Source: Paludibacteraceae bacterium (GTDB lineage: Bacteria; Bacteroidota; Bacteroidia; Bacteroidales; Paludibacteraceae). From it: a stretch of DNA of 62,014 nt. The stretch lies in the NCBI GenBank assembly GCA_017464025.1, contig JAFUEI010000026.1, positions 1 to 62,014 on the forward strand, written 5' to 3'. The position numbers were made by a program, and so were the translations under genes. A model generated the notes under the pieces. The model saw only the letters and a program-made list of their open reading frames with translations. It did no database searches and was not told the DNA's origin. Positions 26,763 through 35,399 of the stretch are shown here, piece after piece (within the stretch, counting starts at the first letter, position 1; the number at the start of each line of letters is the position of its first letter).

Positions 26763-28505
26763 ATGAATGACTTTACCATCATGGTGGCTGACGAGAGCCA
26801 CATCGGTTATGTGGAGGAAATTCTCTCCACGATAGAAGAGGCTGCGAAAGTGCGCGGCACGGGTATCGCCAAGCGCAAGCCGGAATACGTAGCCAGCAAG
26901 ATGCGCGAAGGGAAAGCCGTGATTGCCCTGTGCGGCGACAAGTTTGCCGGTTTCAGCTACATCGAGAGCTGGGACCATGAGCATTTCGTGGCCAACTCGG
27001 GTCTGATTGTCAAGCCCGAATACCGCGGTCAGGGATTAGCGCGGCGCATCAAACGGCGCATCTTCCAGTTGTCAAGGGAGAAGTTTCCTGACGCAAACAT
27101 ATTCAGTATCACCACCGGTGCCGCCGTGATGAAGCTTAACACGGAACTGGGCTACGAGCCGGTGACCTTCGAAGCACTGACCACCGACCCGAAGTTCTGG
27201 AAAGGCTGCGAGGGATGCGTGAACTACGATATATTACAACGAAACAACCAGACAAGATGTCTGTGTACAGGTATGCTTTACAGACCCAAACCCAAGAAAG
27301 TGGTGGTAGCCTTCAGCGGCGGCCTCGACACCAGCTTCACCGTCATGTATTTAGCCAAAGAGAAAGGCTATGAGGTGTATGCCGCCTGTGCCGACACGGG
27401 AGGATTCTCGCCCGAGCAGCTGAAACAGAACGAAGAAAACGCCTACAAGCTCGGGGCGAAGCAGTACGTGACGTTAGACGTGACAAAGGAATACTACGAA
27501 AAGTCCATCCGCTACATGGTGTACGGCAACGTGCTCCGGAACGGGACCTACCCCATCAGCGTATCATCGGAGCGCATCTTCCAGGCCATGGCCATTGCAC
27601 GCTACGCAAAAGAGATAGGGGCGGATGCCATTGCCCACGGCTCGACGGGAGCCGGCAACGACCAAGTGCGCTTCGACATGACCTTCCTCGTAGCCGCCCC
27701 CGGCACCGAAATCATCACTCTCACCCGCGACATGGCCCTCACGCGTCAGCAGGAGGTGGACTACCTGAACCAGCACGGTTTTGCCGCCGACTTCAAGAAA
27801 CTGAAATACTCCTACAATGTCGGTCTGTGGGGGACCAGCATCTGCGGCGGCGAGATATTAGACTCGCGGCAGGGACTGCCTGAAAGCGCCTACCTGAAGC
27901 AGGTGGAGAAAACAGGCACCGAAACGCTGGCACTCGGATTCGAACACGGCGAGCTGAAGACCGTGAACGGCGAGCGCTACGACAACGGCGTGGAGGCCAT
28001 ACGGCAGGTGGAGGCCCTTACAGCCCCCTACGGCATCGGACGCGACATGCACGTGGGCGACACGATAATCGGCATCAAGGGACGCGTGGGCTTTGAGGCA
28101 GCAGCCGCCATGACCATCATCGGGGCACACCGGTTCCTGGAGAAGTTCACCCTGAGCAAATGGCAGCAGTACTGGAAAGACCAGACGGCCAACTGGTACG
28201 GCATGTTCCTGCACGAGAGCCAGTATATGGAGCCCGTGATGCGCGACATCGAGGCGATGCTGGAGTCGAGCCAGCGCAACGTGAACGGTACGGTGACGCT
28301 GGAACTGCGGCCCTACGGCTTCATGCCTATAGGCGTGGATTCGAAAGACGACTTGGTAAAGACCAAATTAGGCGAATACGGCGAGATGCAGAAAGGCTGG
28401 ACGAGCGAAGATGCCAAAGGCTTCATCAAGGTGAGCTCCACGCCGCTACGGGTATATTACGCCAACCACGAAGAGGAAGGCAAAGCATTGGAGAAAGAGT
28501 TATGA
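26763..28505 (+). CDS. argG: GNAT acyltransferase - argininosuccinate synthase fusion
   Basis: 580 residues. Residues 1-165 form a GNAT domain (ESHIGYVEEILSTIEEAAKV, acyl-CoA loop VKPEYRGQGLARRIKR, GAAVMKLNTELGYEPV). From about residue 178 the sequence is a complete ArgG, opening with the ATP-binding loop AFSGGLDTSF (Ala183 onward) and including GSTGAGNDQVRF. The argG part joins citrulline and aspartate; the GNAT part may acylate glutamate as the first step of the route, as no other such gene is in the block. In related Bacteroides the two are, to my knowledge, separate adjacent genes. An in-frame ATG at 27273 (Met171) lies eight residues before the ArgG core and could also yield a free 410-residue ArgG. 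The frame is uninterrupted across the junction. Confidence 0.92.
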   Translation: MNDFTIMVADESHIGYVEEILSTIEEAAKVRGTGIAKRKPEYVASKMREGKAVIALCGDKFAGFSYIESWDHEHFVANSGLIVKPEYRGQGLARRIKRRIFQLSREKFPDANIFSITTGAAVMKLNTELGYEPVTFEALTTDPKFWKGCEGCVNYDILQRNNQTRCLCTGMLYRPKPKKVVVAFSGGLDTSFTVMYLAKEKGYEVYAACADTGGFSPEQLKQNEENAYKLGAKQYVTLDVTKEYYEKSIRYMVYGNVLRNGTYPISVSSERIFQAMAIARYAKEIGADAIAHGSTGAGNDQVRFDMTFLVAAPGTEIITLTRDMALTRQQEVDYLNQHGFAADFKKLKYSYNVGLWGTSICGGEILDSRQGLPESAYLKQVEKTGTETLALGFEHGELKTVNGERYDNGVEAIRQVEALTAPYGIGRDMHVGDTIIGIKGRVGFEAAAAMTIIGAHRFLEKFTLSKWQQYWKDQTANWYGMFLHESQYMEPVMRDIEAMLESSQRNVNGTVTLELRPYGFMPIGVDSKDDLVKTKLGEYGEMQKGWTSEDAKGFIKVSSTPLRVYYANHEEEGKALEKEL

Positions 28506-29464
28506 TACGCATCGGCATCACAGGAGCGGCCGGCTATACGGCAGGCGAACTGCTGCGGCTGCTGGTCAACCATCCGGAAGCCCAAGTGGCGGCCGCATGG
28601 TCGGAGAGTCATGCGGGCGAACCCGTATGGCAGGTGCATGAAGGGCTGTTCGGCGAGACGGACCTCTGCTTCTGCCCGAGCCTCGAGCTTAACGACCTTG
28701 ACGTGCTTTTCCTCTGCTCGGGACACGGCAAGAGTACGGAGTTCTGGGCCAGCCGCGAACGGCCGGCAGGGCTGCGCGTCATCGACTTAGCGCAAGACTA
28801 TCGCGACGAGCACGACGGCTATGTATATGGTCTGCCCGAATACAACCGCGAGCGCCTCTGCAAGGCACAACTGGTGGCCAACCCGGGCTGCTTTGCCACT
28901 GCCATACAATTAGCCTTGCTGCCGTTAGCAGCAGCCGGTCTGCTACAGAGCGATGTGGAGGCGACCGGCATCACGGGGTCAACAGGAGCCGGCCAGAAAC
29001 CCACCGCCACCACCCACTTCTCCTGGCGGGCAGACAACCTGAGCAGCTACAAGGTGTTCGAGCACCAGCATCTGCAGGAGATCAACCGCACGCTGCATCT
29101 GCTGCAACCCGGCTTCGGCGGAAGCGTGAACTTCGTGCCCATGCGGGGAGACTTCACACGGGGCATCTTTGCCACCGCCTACACCGACTGCCCGCTGACG
29201 GAGAGCGAGGCGCAGCGCCTGTATGCCGACTACTACCGTGAGGCCGTGTTTACACACGTCTTCCCCGGCGAGGCCGACCTAAAGCAGGCGGTGAACACCA
29301 ACAAGTGCCTGCTCAGCGTTCGCAAGCGGGGAAACAAGATAGTGGTCACCTCCGTACTGGACAACCTGCTGAAAGGGGCCTCGGGACAGGCCGTGCAGAA
29401 CATGAACCTCATGTGCGGCCTACCCGAAGAAACGGGCCTGAGGCTGAAAGCAAGCGGGTTCTGA
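28502..29464 (+). CDS. argC: N-acyl-gamma-glutamyl-phosphate reductase
   Basis: NADPH-dependent reductase of 320 residues, third step of the acylated arginine route. The Rossmann start GITGAAGYTAGELLRLL, the catalytic Cys130 in NPGCFATAIQL and the GSTGAGQKPT loop are visible. ATG 28502 overlaps the argG stop in an ATGA, which fixes the start and suggests translational coupling. In this organism the substrate is probably the N-succinyl form (see the transcarbamylase). Confidence 0.95.
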   Translation: MIRIGITGAAGYTAGELLRLLVNHPEAQVAAAWSESHAGEPVWQVHEGLFGETDLCFCPSLELNDLDVLFLCSGHGKSTEFWASRERPAGLRVIDLAQDYRDEHDGYVYGLPEYNRERLCKAQLVANPGCFATAIQLALLPLAAAGLLQSDVEATGITGSTGAGQKPTATTHFSWRADNLSSYKVFEHQHLQEINRTLHLLQPGFGGSVNFVPMRGDFTRGIFATAYTDCPLTESEAQRLYADYYREAVFTHVFPGEADLKQAVNTNKCLLSVRKRGNKIVVTSVLDNLLKGASGQAVQNMNLMCGLPEETGLRLKASGF

Positions 29465-29504
29465 AAAGAAGCGGAGCAAGAAAGAGATATAAACGACTGA
29501 CGTT

Positions 29505-30641
29505 ATGGAACTGTTTGACGTATATTCACTATTTGACGTAACGCCCGTGCGGGGCCAAGGCTGCCGCATCTGGGACGACAAGGGTCAGGAATACCTTGAC
29601 CTGTACGGCGGTCATGCCGTCATCTCAGTAGGGCACAGCCATCCCCACTACGTAGAAGCACTGACGGCGCAGTTGGCGAAGATAGGCTTCTACAGCAACA
29701 GCGTGCGCAACCCGCTGCAGACCGAACTGGCCCACCGCTTGGGAACCGTTTCCGGCTACGAGGACTATTGCCTGTTCTTAGACAACTCAGGAGCGGAGAG
29801 CAACGAGAACGCCCTCAAGTTAGCCTCCTTCCATACGGGCAGAGACCGCGTGGTGGCCTTCCGGAAGAGTTTCCACGGGCGCACCTCGGGTGCCGTGGCC
29901 GTGACCGACAACCCCGCCATCGTGTCGCCCTTCAACGCCTGCCACAAGGTGACGTTCTGTGCGCTGAACGATGCGGAAGCGGTGGAGCAGGAGTTGAAGC
30001 GAGGCGATGTGGCGGCCGTCATCGTAGAAGGCATACAGGGCTGCGGCGGCATCAACATGCCCGACCCGGACTTCATGCAGGAGCTGGAGCGGCTGTGCCG
30101 GCACTACGGAACGATGCTGGTGCTGGATGAGGTGCAGAGCGGCTACGGACGGGCCGGACGGTTCTTCGCCCACCAGTGGTACGGTATCCACCCCGATATC
30201 ATCACCATGGGGAAAGGCATTGCCAACGGCTTCCCCTGCGGCGGCATCCTGACAGCTCCGCAGTTCGAGCCCGTGAAAGGCCGATTGGGCACCACCTTCG
30301 GCGGCAACTATTTAGCAATGGCGGCGGCATTGGCCGTATTGGACATCATCGAAAGCGAGCAACTGACAGACAATGCGCTACGGGCGGGTGAATGGCTGCG
30401 GGGCGCCCTGAAGCAGGTGCAGGATGAATATCCCGACCGCATAACCGATGTGCGCGGTCGCGGACTGATGCTGGGCATCCAGTTCCGCGAGAACGTGGCA
30501 CCGCTGCGCAAGACGTTGCTCTTCGACAAGCACATCTTCACCGGCGTGGCCGGACAGGATATGATACGCCTGCTTCCGCCGCTGTGTCTCACGCAGCAGG
30601 AGGCACAACGGTTTATCAATGCACTAAAAGACATACTTTGA
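29505..30641 (+). CDS. argD: N-acylornithine aminotransferase
   Basis: Class III PLP aminotransferase of 378 residues, fourth step. The PLP-binding lysine is Lys237 in ITMGKGIANGFPCGG; the DEVQSGYGRAG segment and the GTTFGGNYLA phosphate loop are intact. It is 40 bases behind argC and 16 before the transcarbamylase, with the intervening spacer made by a duplication of the gene's own end. It could also act on succinyldiaminopimelate, as ArgD does in other bacteria. Confidence 0.93.
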   Translation: MELFDVYSLFDVTPVRGQGCRIWDDKGQEYLDLYGGHAVISVGHSHPHYVEALTAQLAKIGFYSNSVRNPLQTELAHRLGTVSGYEDYCLFLDNSGAESNENALKLASFHTGRDRVVAFRKSFHGRTSGAVAVTDNPAIVSPFNACHKVTFCALNDAEAVEQELKRGDVAAVIVEGIQGCGGINMPDPDFMQELERLCRHYGTMLVLDEVQSGYGRAGRFFAHQWYGIHPDIITMGKGIANGFPCGGILTAPQFEPVKGRLGTTFGGNYLAMAAALAVLDIIESEQLTDNALRAGEWLRGALKQVQDEYPDRITDVRGRGLMLGIQFRENVAPLRKTLLFDKHIFTGVAGQDMIRLLPPLCLTQQEAQRFINALKDIL

Positions 30642-30656
30642 TATAACATACTTTGA
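30631..30656 (+). repeat. 11-bp direct repeat across the argD stop codon
   Basis: ACATACTTTGA at 30631-30641 (including the stop codon) recurs at 30646-30656, a 15-base period. Confidence 0.85.
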
Positions 30657-30657
30657 A

Positions 30658-31620
30658 ATGAAATCATTCTTTCATGTACAAGACATCGGCGACCTGCAGG
30701 CTGCCTTAGCCGAAGCCCGGCAGGTGAAAGCCACTCCCTTCGCATGGAAACAGCTCGGCGAGAACAAGACCATCATGCTGGTATTCTTCAACAGCTCGCT
30801 GCGCACCCGCCTGAGCAGCCAGAAGGCGGCCCTCAACTTGGGCATGAGTCCGATTGTGCTCAACATCGGGCAGGACAGCTGGAAGTTAGAGACAGAACTG
30901 GGTGTGGTGATGGACGGCGACAAGTCGGAGCACCTGAGGGAAGCCATCCCCGTGATGGCCAGCTATTGCGACCTGATAGGCGTGCGCTCGTTTGCCGGAC
31001 TTACCGACCGCGACTTCGACTACAACGAGACCATACTCCGCCAGTTCGTGGAGTATGCGGGCAAGCCCGTCATCTCGCTCGAATCGGCCACCGTGCATCC
31101 GTGCCAGGCCTTTGCCGACCTCATCACGATAGAGGAACACAAGACGCAAAAACGCCCGAAAGTGGTGCTGACATGGGCTCCCCATCCGCGCGCCCTGCCA
31201 CAGGCGGTGCCCAACTCGTTCGCCGAATGGATGAATGCGGCCGATGCGGACTTCGTCATCACCCATCCCGAGGGCTACGAACTGGACCCGCTGTTTGCCG
31301 GCAAGGCCCGCGTGGAGTACGACCAGATGAAAGCTCTTGAGGGGGCGGACTTCGTATATGCCAAAAACTGGAGCTGCCCGGGCATCAGCCGACCCCAAGA
31401 CTACGGAAAGATACTGAGCAAAGACATGAACTGGACCATCGATGACCGCCACATGGCCGTGACCAACAACGCCCGCTTCATGCACTGCCTGCCTGTAAGG
31501 CGCAACATGATTGTAAGCGACAGCGTAATCGACTCGCCGCGCTCTCTTGTCATTCCCGAGGCCGCCAACCGCGTGGTATCGGCCCAGGTGGTGATAAAAC
31601 GGATGCTGGAGACACTATGA
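30658..31620 (+). CDS. argF': N-succinylornithine carbamoyltransferase (ArgF' type)
   Basis: Transcarbamylase of 320 residues of the acyl-ornithine group, not ordinary OTCase. The carbamoyl-phosphate site NSSLRTR (45-51), the TWAPHPRALPQAVPNSFAEW segment and the HCLPVRRN loop are intact. Residue 90, in DGDKSEHL, is Ser. Published work on the Xanthomonas acetylornithine enzyme and the Bacteroides fragilis succinylornithine enzyme showed that Glu at the equivalent position gives acetyl specificity, while Pro, Ser, Ala or Val gives succinyl specificity. Ser therefore predicts N-succinylornithine as substrate. The gene overlaps argB by an ATGA. Confidence 0.9.
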   Translation: MKSFFHVQDIGDLQAALAEARQVKATPFAWKQLGENKTIMLVFFNSSLRTRLSSQKAALNLGMSPIVLNIGQDSWKLETELGVVMDGDKSEHLREAIPVMASYCDLIGVRSFAGLTDRDFDYNETILRQFVEYAGKPVISLESATVHPCQAFADLITIEEHKTQKRPKVVLTWAPHPRALPQAVPNSFAEWMNAADADFVITHPEGYELDPLFAGKARVEYDQMKALEGADFVYAKNWSCPGISRPQDYGKILSKDMNWTIDDRHMAVTNNARFMHCLPVRRNMIVSDSVIDSPRSLVIPEAANRVVSAQVVIKRMLETL

Positions 31621-32384
31621 ACATCAACGTGATAAAAGCAGGCGGAGCCGTGGTGGAAGACGAGGTGCTCCTTGCCGCTCTGTTGGACCGGTTTGTGCAG
31701 ACAAGCGGTGCCAAGGTGTTAGTGCACGGCGGCGGCCGCACAGCCACGGCCTTAGCGGCGCAGTTAGGCATCGAGACGCGCATGGCCGAAGGCCGCCGCA
31801 TCACCGACAGCGATATGCTGCGTGTGGTGACGATGGTATATGGCGGATTAGTAAGCAAGACGATAGCGGCAGCACTGCAGGCACGCGGCATCAATGCCGT
31901 CGGGCTGACAGGAGCCGACATGGATATCATACGCGCCGCCAAGCGCCCCGTGCGGAACGGCATCGACTACGGCTACGCCGGCGATGTGACCCGCGTGAAC
32001 GCCGACAGACTGCTGCAACTGCTAAGGGAAGGTATCACACCCGTAGTTGCACCGCTTACCCACGACGGGCAGGGCCATCTGCTCAACACCAATGCCGACA
32101 CCATAGCCTCCGAGACCGCCAAAGCGCTGGCACAGGCCGGATGCGAGGTGACGCTCACCTACTGCTTCGAGAAAGCCGGCGTGCTGGCCGATGCCGACGA
32201 CGAGCGCTCGGTGGTGCCCCTGCTCACGCCCGCGCTGTACGAACGCCTGCGGGCCGACGGCAGCGTCAGCGGCGGCATGCTGCCGAAATTAGACAATGCC
32301 TTCGCCGCCCTCAGGGCCGGCGTGAAACGCGTCGTCATCACCAATGCCACAGCCGATGCCACCGGCACCGTATTGCAACTATGA
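31617..32384 (+). CDS. argB: N-acylglutamate kinase
   Basis: Amino-acid kinase family enzyme of 255 residues, second step of the route. KAGGAVVED at the N-terminus and VHGGGRTATALAAQLGIETR form the phosphate and substrate loops; NTNADTIASETAKALAQAG and GGMLPKLDNAFAAL are characteristic C-lobe motifs. It is the short type without an obvious N-terminal helix for arginine-inhibited hexamers, so feedback control may lie elsewhere. The start is fixed by the ATGA overlap with argF'. Confidence 0.94.
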   Translation: MNINVIKAGGAVVEDEVLLAALLDRFVQTSGAKVLVHGGGRTATALAAQLGIETRMAEGRRITDSDMLRVVTMVYGGLVSKTIAAALQARGINAVGLTGADMDIIRAAKRPVRNGIDYGYAGDVTRVNADRLLQLLREGITPVVAPLTHDGQGHLLNTNADTIASETAKALAQAGCEVTLTYCFEKAGVLADADDERSVVPLLTPALYERLRADGSVSGGMLPKLDNAFAALRAGVKRVVITNATADATGTVLQL

Positions 32385-33445
32385 CCGAACTGCTCAGACA
32401 ACTGATAGCCACGCCTTCTTTCCCGCGGGAAGAGAAGGCCGCCTGCGACCTATTAGAACAATGGATGCAGGCACACGGGCTGCAGCCGTTGCGCAAAGGC
32501 AACAACCTGATGCTGCAAGCCGACTGCAACGGCGGCGAGCCGACCGACGGCGACCGGCGGAAACCCCTGCTGCTGCTCAATGCGCATATCGACACCGTCA
32601 GGCCGGCGGCCTCCTATACACGCGACCCGTTCAGCCCCGACATCGAAGGCGACAGGCTATACGGCTTAGGCAGCAACGACGACGGCGGGTCGCTCATCGC
32701 CCTGCTGAAGGTGTACTGTCACCTTGCCGCCACCCGCCAGCCCTACCGTCTCTGCTTCACGGCCACGGCCGAAGAAGAGGTGTCCGGCCGCGGCGGTGTG
32801 GAGATGCTGCTCCCCGACCTCGGAGCGGTCAGCCTCGGCATCATCGGCGAACCCACACGTATGCAGATGGCCGTGGCCGAGAAGGGTCTGATGGTGCTTG
32901 ACTGCACCGCCCACGGCAAATCGGGCCATGCCGCACGCAACGAAGGCGTGAATGCGCTGTACGAAGCTCTGCCCGACATCGAGCGGCTACGCACATGGCG
33001 TTTCCCGAAAGTGTCGCCGTACTTGGGAGAGGTGAAGACGAGCGTCACCATGATACAGGCAGGCACACAGCACAACGTCGTACCCGACAGTTGCACCTTT
33101 GTGGCCGACGTGCGCAGCAACGGCATGTACACCAACGCAGAACTGTTAGACCTCATCCGAGGGGAGCTCCGTTGCGATGTTACGGCCAGGAGCACCCGCC
33201 TCAACGCTTCTCATATAGAAGAAAACCACCCCGCGGTGATGCGGGCCCGCGAACTGGGAATCCCCCTCTTCGGCTCCCCCACTACCAGCAACCAGTCGGT
33301 GCTGCCCTTCCCGACCGTGAAGATCGGCCCCGGCGACTCGGCCCGCTCGCATACGGCCGACGAATACATCTGCCTGAGCGAGATAGCCGCAGGCATAGAT
33401 ACCTACATCAGACTATTGGACGGACTCAACATACAAACACTATGA
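32381..33445 (+). CDS. argE: N-acylcitrulline deacylase (M20 family, ArgE-like)
   Basis: Metallopeptidase-family deacylase of 354 residues. Metal-site motifs are NAHIDTV (His69, Asp71), GSNDDGG (Asp100/101) and the catalytic ATAEEE (Glu131-132); the dimerisation domain carries GKSGHAARNEG. With an acylornithine transcarbamylase in the operon, the deacylase should act on N-succinylcitrulline rather than on acetylornithine. Start ATG 32381 overlaps the argB stop as ATGA; upstream in-frame extension is overlapped by argB and was rejected. Confidence 0.92.
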   Translation: MTELLRQLIATPSFPREEKAACDLLEQWMQAHGLQPLRKGNNLMLQADCNGGEPTDGDRRKPLLLLNAHIDTVRPAASYTRDPFSPDIEGDRLYGLGSNDDGGSLIALLKVYCHLAATRQPYRLCFTATAEEEVSGRGGVEMLLPDLGAVSLGIIGEPTRMQMAVAEKGLMVLDCTAHGKSGHAARNEGVNALYEALPDIERLRTWRFPKVSPYLGEVKTSVTMIQAGTQHNVVPDSCTFVADVRSNGMYTNAELLDLIRGELRCDVTARSTRLNASHIEENHPAVMRARELGIPLFGSPTTSNQSVLPFPTVKIGPGDSARSHTADEYICLSEIAAGIDTYIRLLDGLNIQTL

Positions 33446-34779
33446 AACTCTGGGACAAAGGGTACTCGCTTGACGAGAAGATAGAACGATTCACCGTGGG
33501 CAACGACCGCCGGCTCGACCTGTTGCTCGCCCCCTACGACATCCTGGGCACCATTGCCCACACCACCATGCTGCAGGCTGCAGGTCTGCTCACACAGGAA
33601 GAATTGGACAAGCTGCTTCCCGCCTTGCGTGCACTCTATAAGGGAGCCGAGGAGGGCCGTTTCGTCATCGAAGACGACATAGAAGACGTGCACTCTGAGG
33701 TGGAGCTCCTGCTCACACGCCAACTCGGCGACACGGGCAAGAAGGTGCATACCGGACGCTCGCGCAACGACCAGATACTGCTTGACCTGAAACTCTTCAC
33801 GCGCGCCGCCATCGAGCATACCGTAGGCCTGATGGAGCGTCTGTTCCGCACCTTGCAGCAGAAGTCGGAACAATACAAAGACCTGCTCATGCCCGGCTAT
33901 ACGCATCTGCAGGTAGCCATGCCGTCCTCTTTCGGTCTTTGGTTAGGAGCCTATGCAGAGAGCCTTACCGATGACATGCGCTGGATGCGCACGGCCTTTG
34001 ACACGGCCAACCTCAATCCCTTGGGCTCTGCCGCCGGCTACGGCTCTTCTGCACCGCTCGACCGCACCATGACCACGCGTCTGCTTGGCTTTGCCGACCT
34101 TAACTACAACTCCGTCTATGCCCAACTCACGCGTGGCCGCATGGAGCGTGCCGTGGCGTTCGCCTACGCCTCGACAGCAGAGACCATGGGACGGTTAGCC
34201 GCCGACTGCTGCCTCTTCAACTCGCAGAACTTCGCCTTCCTGCGGCTGCCCGACAACCTCACCACAGGCAGCAGCATCATGCCCCACAAGAAAAACCCCG
34301 ACGTGTTCGAGCTTATCCGCGCCCACTGCAACCGCCTGAACGGGATTCCGGAAAGCATACGCCTCATCACCACCAACCTGCCGAGCGGCTATTTCCGCGA
34401 CATGCAACTGCTCAAGGAGGTCTATCTACCGCTCTTCGAGGAAGCCGACAGCTGTCTTGACCTGTTAAACTATGCCGTTGCCAACATGGAAGTCAGAGAA
34501 GGATTGATGCAGCAACCGCTCTATCAGACCGCCTTCTCGGTGGAGGAAGTCAACCGCCGCGCCGCCGAAGGCACTCCTTTCCGCGATGCCTACAAAGCCG
34601 TGGCACAGGAGATAGCGGACGGCACCTTCCGCTGGTCGGGGACGCTCCGCCATACGCACGAGGGGAGCATCGGTAACCTGTGCAACCGGCAGATTGCCGA
34701 CCGCATGGACGAACTCACAGCGGGATTCCCGTTTGCCGCCATCCATAAAGCCCTGGCCACCTTAGCCGGAACATGCTGA
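33442..34779 (+). CDS. argH: Argininosuccinate lyase
   Basis: Fumarase/aspartase superfamily lyase of 445 residues; last step, giving arginine and fumarate. DDIEDVHSEVE, TGRSRNDQILLDLKLF and the signature loop TGSSIMPHKKNPDVFE with the catalytic serine are intact. The start ATG 33442 overlaps the argE stop in an ATGA. It closes the block; a hairpin follows 63 bases downstream. Confidence 0.95.
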   Translation: MKLWDKGYSLDEKIERFTVGNDRRLDLLLAPYDILGTIAHTTMLQAAGLLTQEELDKLLPALRALYKGAEEGRFVIEDDIEDVHSEVELLLTRQLGDTGKKVHTGRSRNDQILLDLKLFTRAAIEHTVGLMERLFRTLQQKSEQYKDLLMPGYTHLQVAMPSSFGLWLGAYAESLTDDMRWMRTAFDTANLNPLGSAAGYGSSAPLDRTMTTRLLGFADLNYNSVYAQLTRGRMERAVAFAYASTAETMGRLAADCCLFNSQNFAFLRLPDNLTTGSSIMPHKKNPDVFELIRAHCNRLNGIPESIRLITTNLPSGYFRDMQLLKEVYLPLFEEADSCLDLLNYAVANMEVREGLMQQPLYQTAFSVEEVNRRAAEGTPFRDAYKAVAQEIADGTFRWSGTLRHTHEGSIGNLCNRQIADRMDELTAGFPFAAIHKALATLAGTC

Positions 34780-34842
34780 CCCTGTAGTGCCTTGTCCATT
34801 CACAAACGGAAGGCATAATACGAGGGTGCGTCAGATACTACG

Positions 34843-34895
34843 AGAGCCATTTAGTCGAATGGCTCTGTATGCCTGTGTGATACGAAGTTTTTTTC
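34843..34895 (+). terminator. Likely terminator of the arg block
   Basis: Perfect 9-bp stem AGAGCCATT (34843-34851) / AATGGCTCT (34858-34866) with a 6-base loop. A T-run comes only about 20 bases later, so efficiency is uncertain. Confidence 0.5.
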
Positions 34896-35033
34896 ATCTT
34901 TACCAACAAAAGCGTCCGCGAAGCAGTAATTTTGCAGCGCAACAGAGAAGGAAAGACGGGGAGCTCAGATATAGATGCCCAAACACGAGGAAGCAGGGTA
35001 TTCTGAGATTACATGAAGTTTGTGCAAGATAAG

Positions 35034-35065
35034 TTTGCGCAATTGGAAATAAGTTCGTACATTTG
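35034..35065 (+). promoter_or_regulatory. Promoter before the small lipoprotein and dnaN
   Basis: -33 TTTG (35034-35037), 20-base spacer, -7 TACATTTG (35058-35065). It places transcription downstream of the in-frame ATG at 35063 and supports ATG 35135. Confidence 0.75.
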
Positions 35066-35134
35066 CACACTTTTAGGAGTGTGCCTTTCCGGCAAGCCTG
35101 TACAACCCAATCATCCCCGCAGAATCCGATAGTG

Positions 35135-35350
35135 ATGAAGACCATTTTTCTGCAACACATCAACCTGCTCTTAGCCTCGCTCATTGCCCTGCTCTGTTTC
35201 GGCAATACGGCCTGCAAACGTGCTCCGCAGGAGGACATCGAGGAGAAGTACGGCATTCCCGCCGTGGAAGAAGAGCCGGCAGAAGAAGGCGAGATTGAGC
35301 CCATGCCGGCACGTAAATACGGTTCCCCACCCGTGCGCCGTTTTAGATAA
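35135..35350 (+). CDS. Small predicted lipoprotein
   Basis: 71 residues, not recognised. The N-terminus is a signal sequence (HINLLLASLIALLCFGNTAC) ending in an NTAC lipobox-like cysteine. The mature part is only about 45 residues, strongly acidic (EEEPAEEGEIEP) and closes with a basic tail (SPPVRRFR). ATG 35135 is preferred because the promoter lies between it and the upstream ATG. It precedes dnaN by 49 bases and may share its transcript. Confidence 0.6.
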   Translation: MKTIFLQHINLLLASLIALLCFGNTACKRAPQEDIEEKYGIPAVEEEPAEEGEIEPMPARKYGSPPVRRFR

Positions 35351-35399
35351 AGTAACGCTCCTGACAATAACCGACATCAACTAAAAAACCACTACGAAT

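Larger units (their letters stand above)
34780..35134. other. 355-base gap behind argH
   Basis: No gene is recognised. It holds the hairpin at 34843-34866, an isolated -7-like TAATTTTG (34927-34934) without a well-spaced -33 element, and the promoter at 35034-35065. Short open frames here have no recognisable content. Confidence 0.7.
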
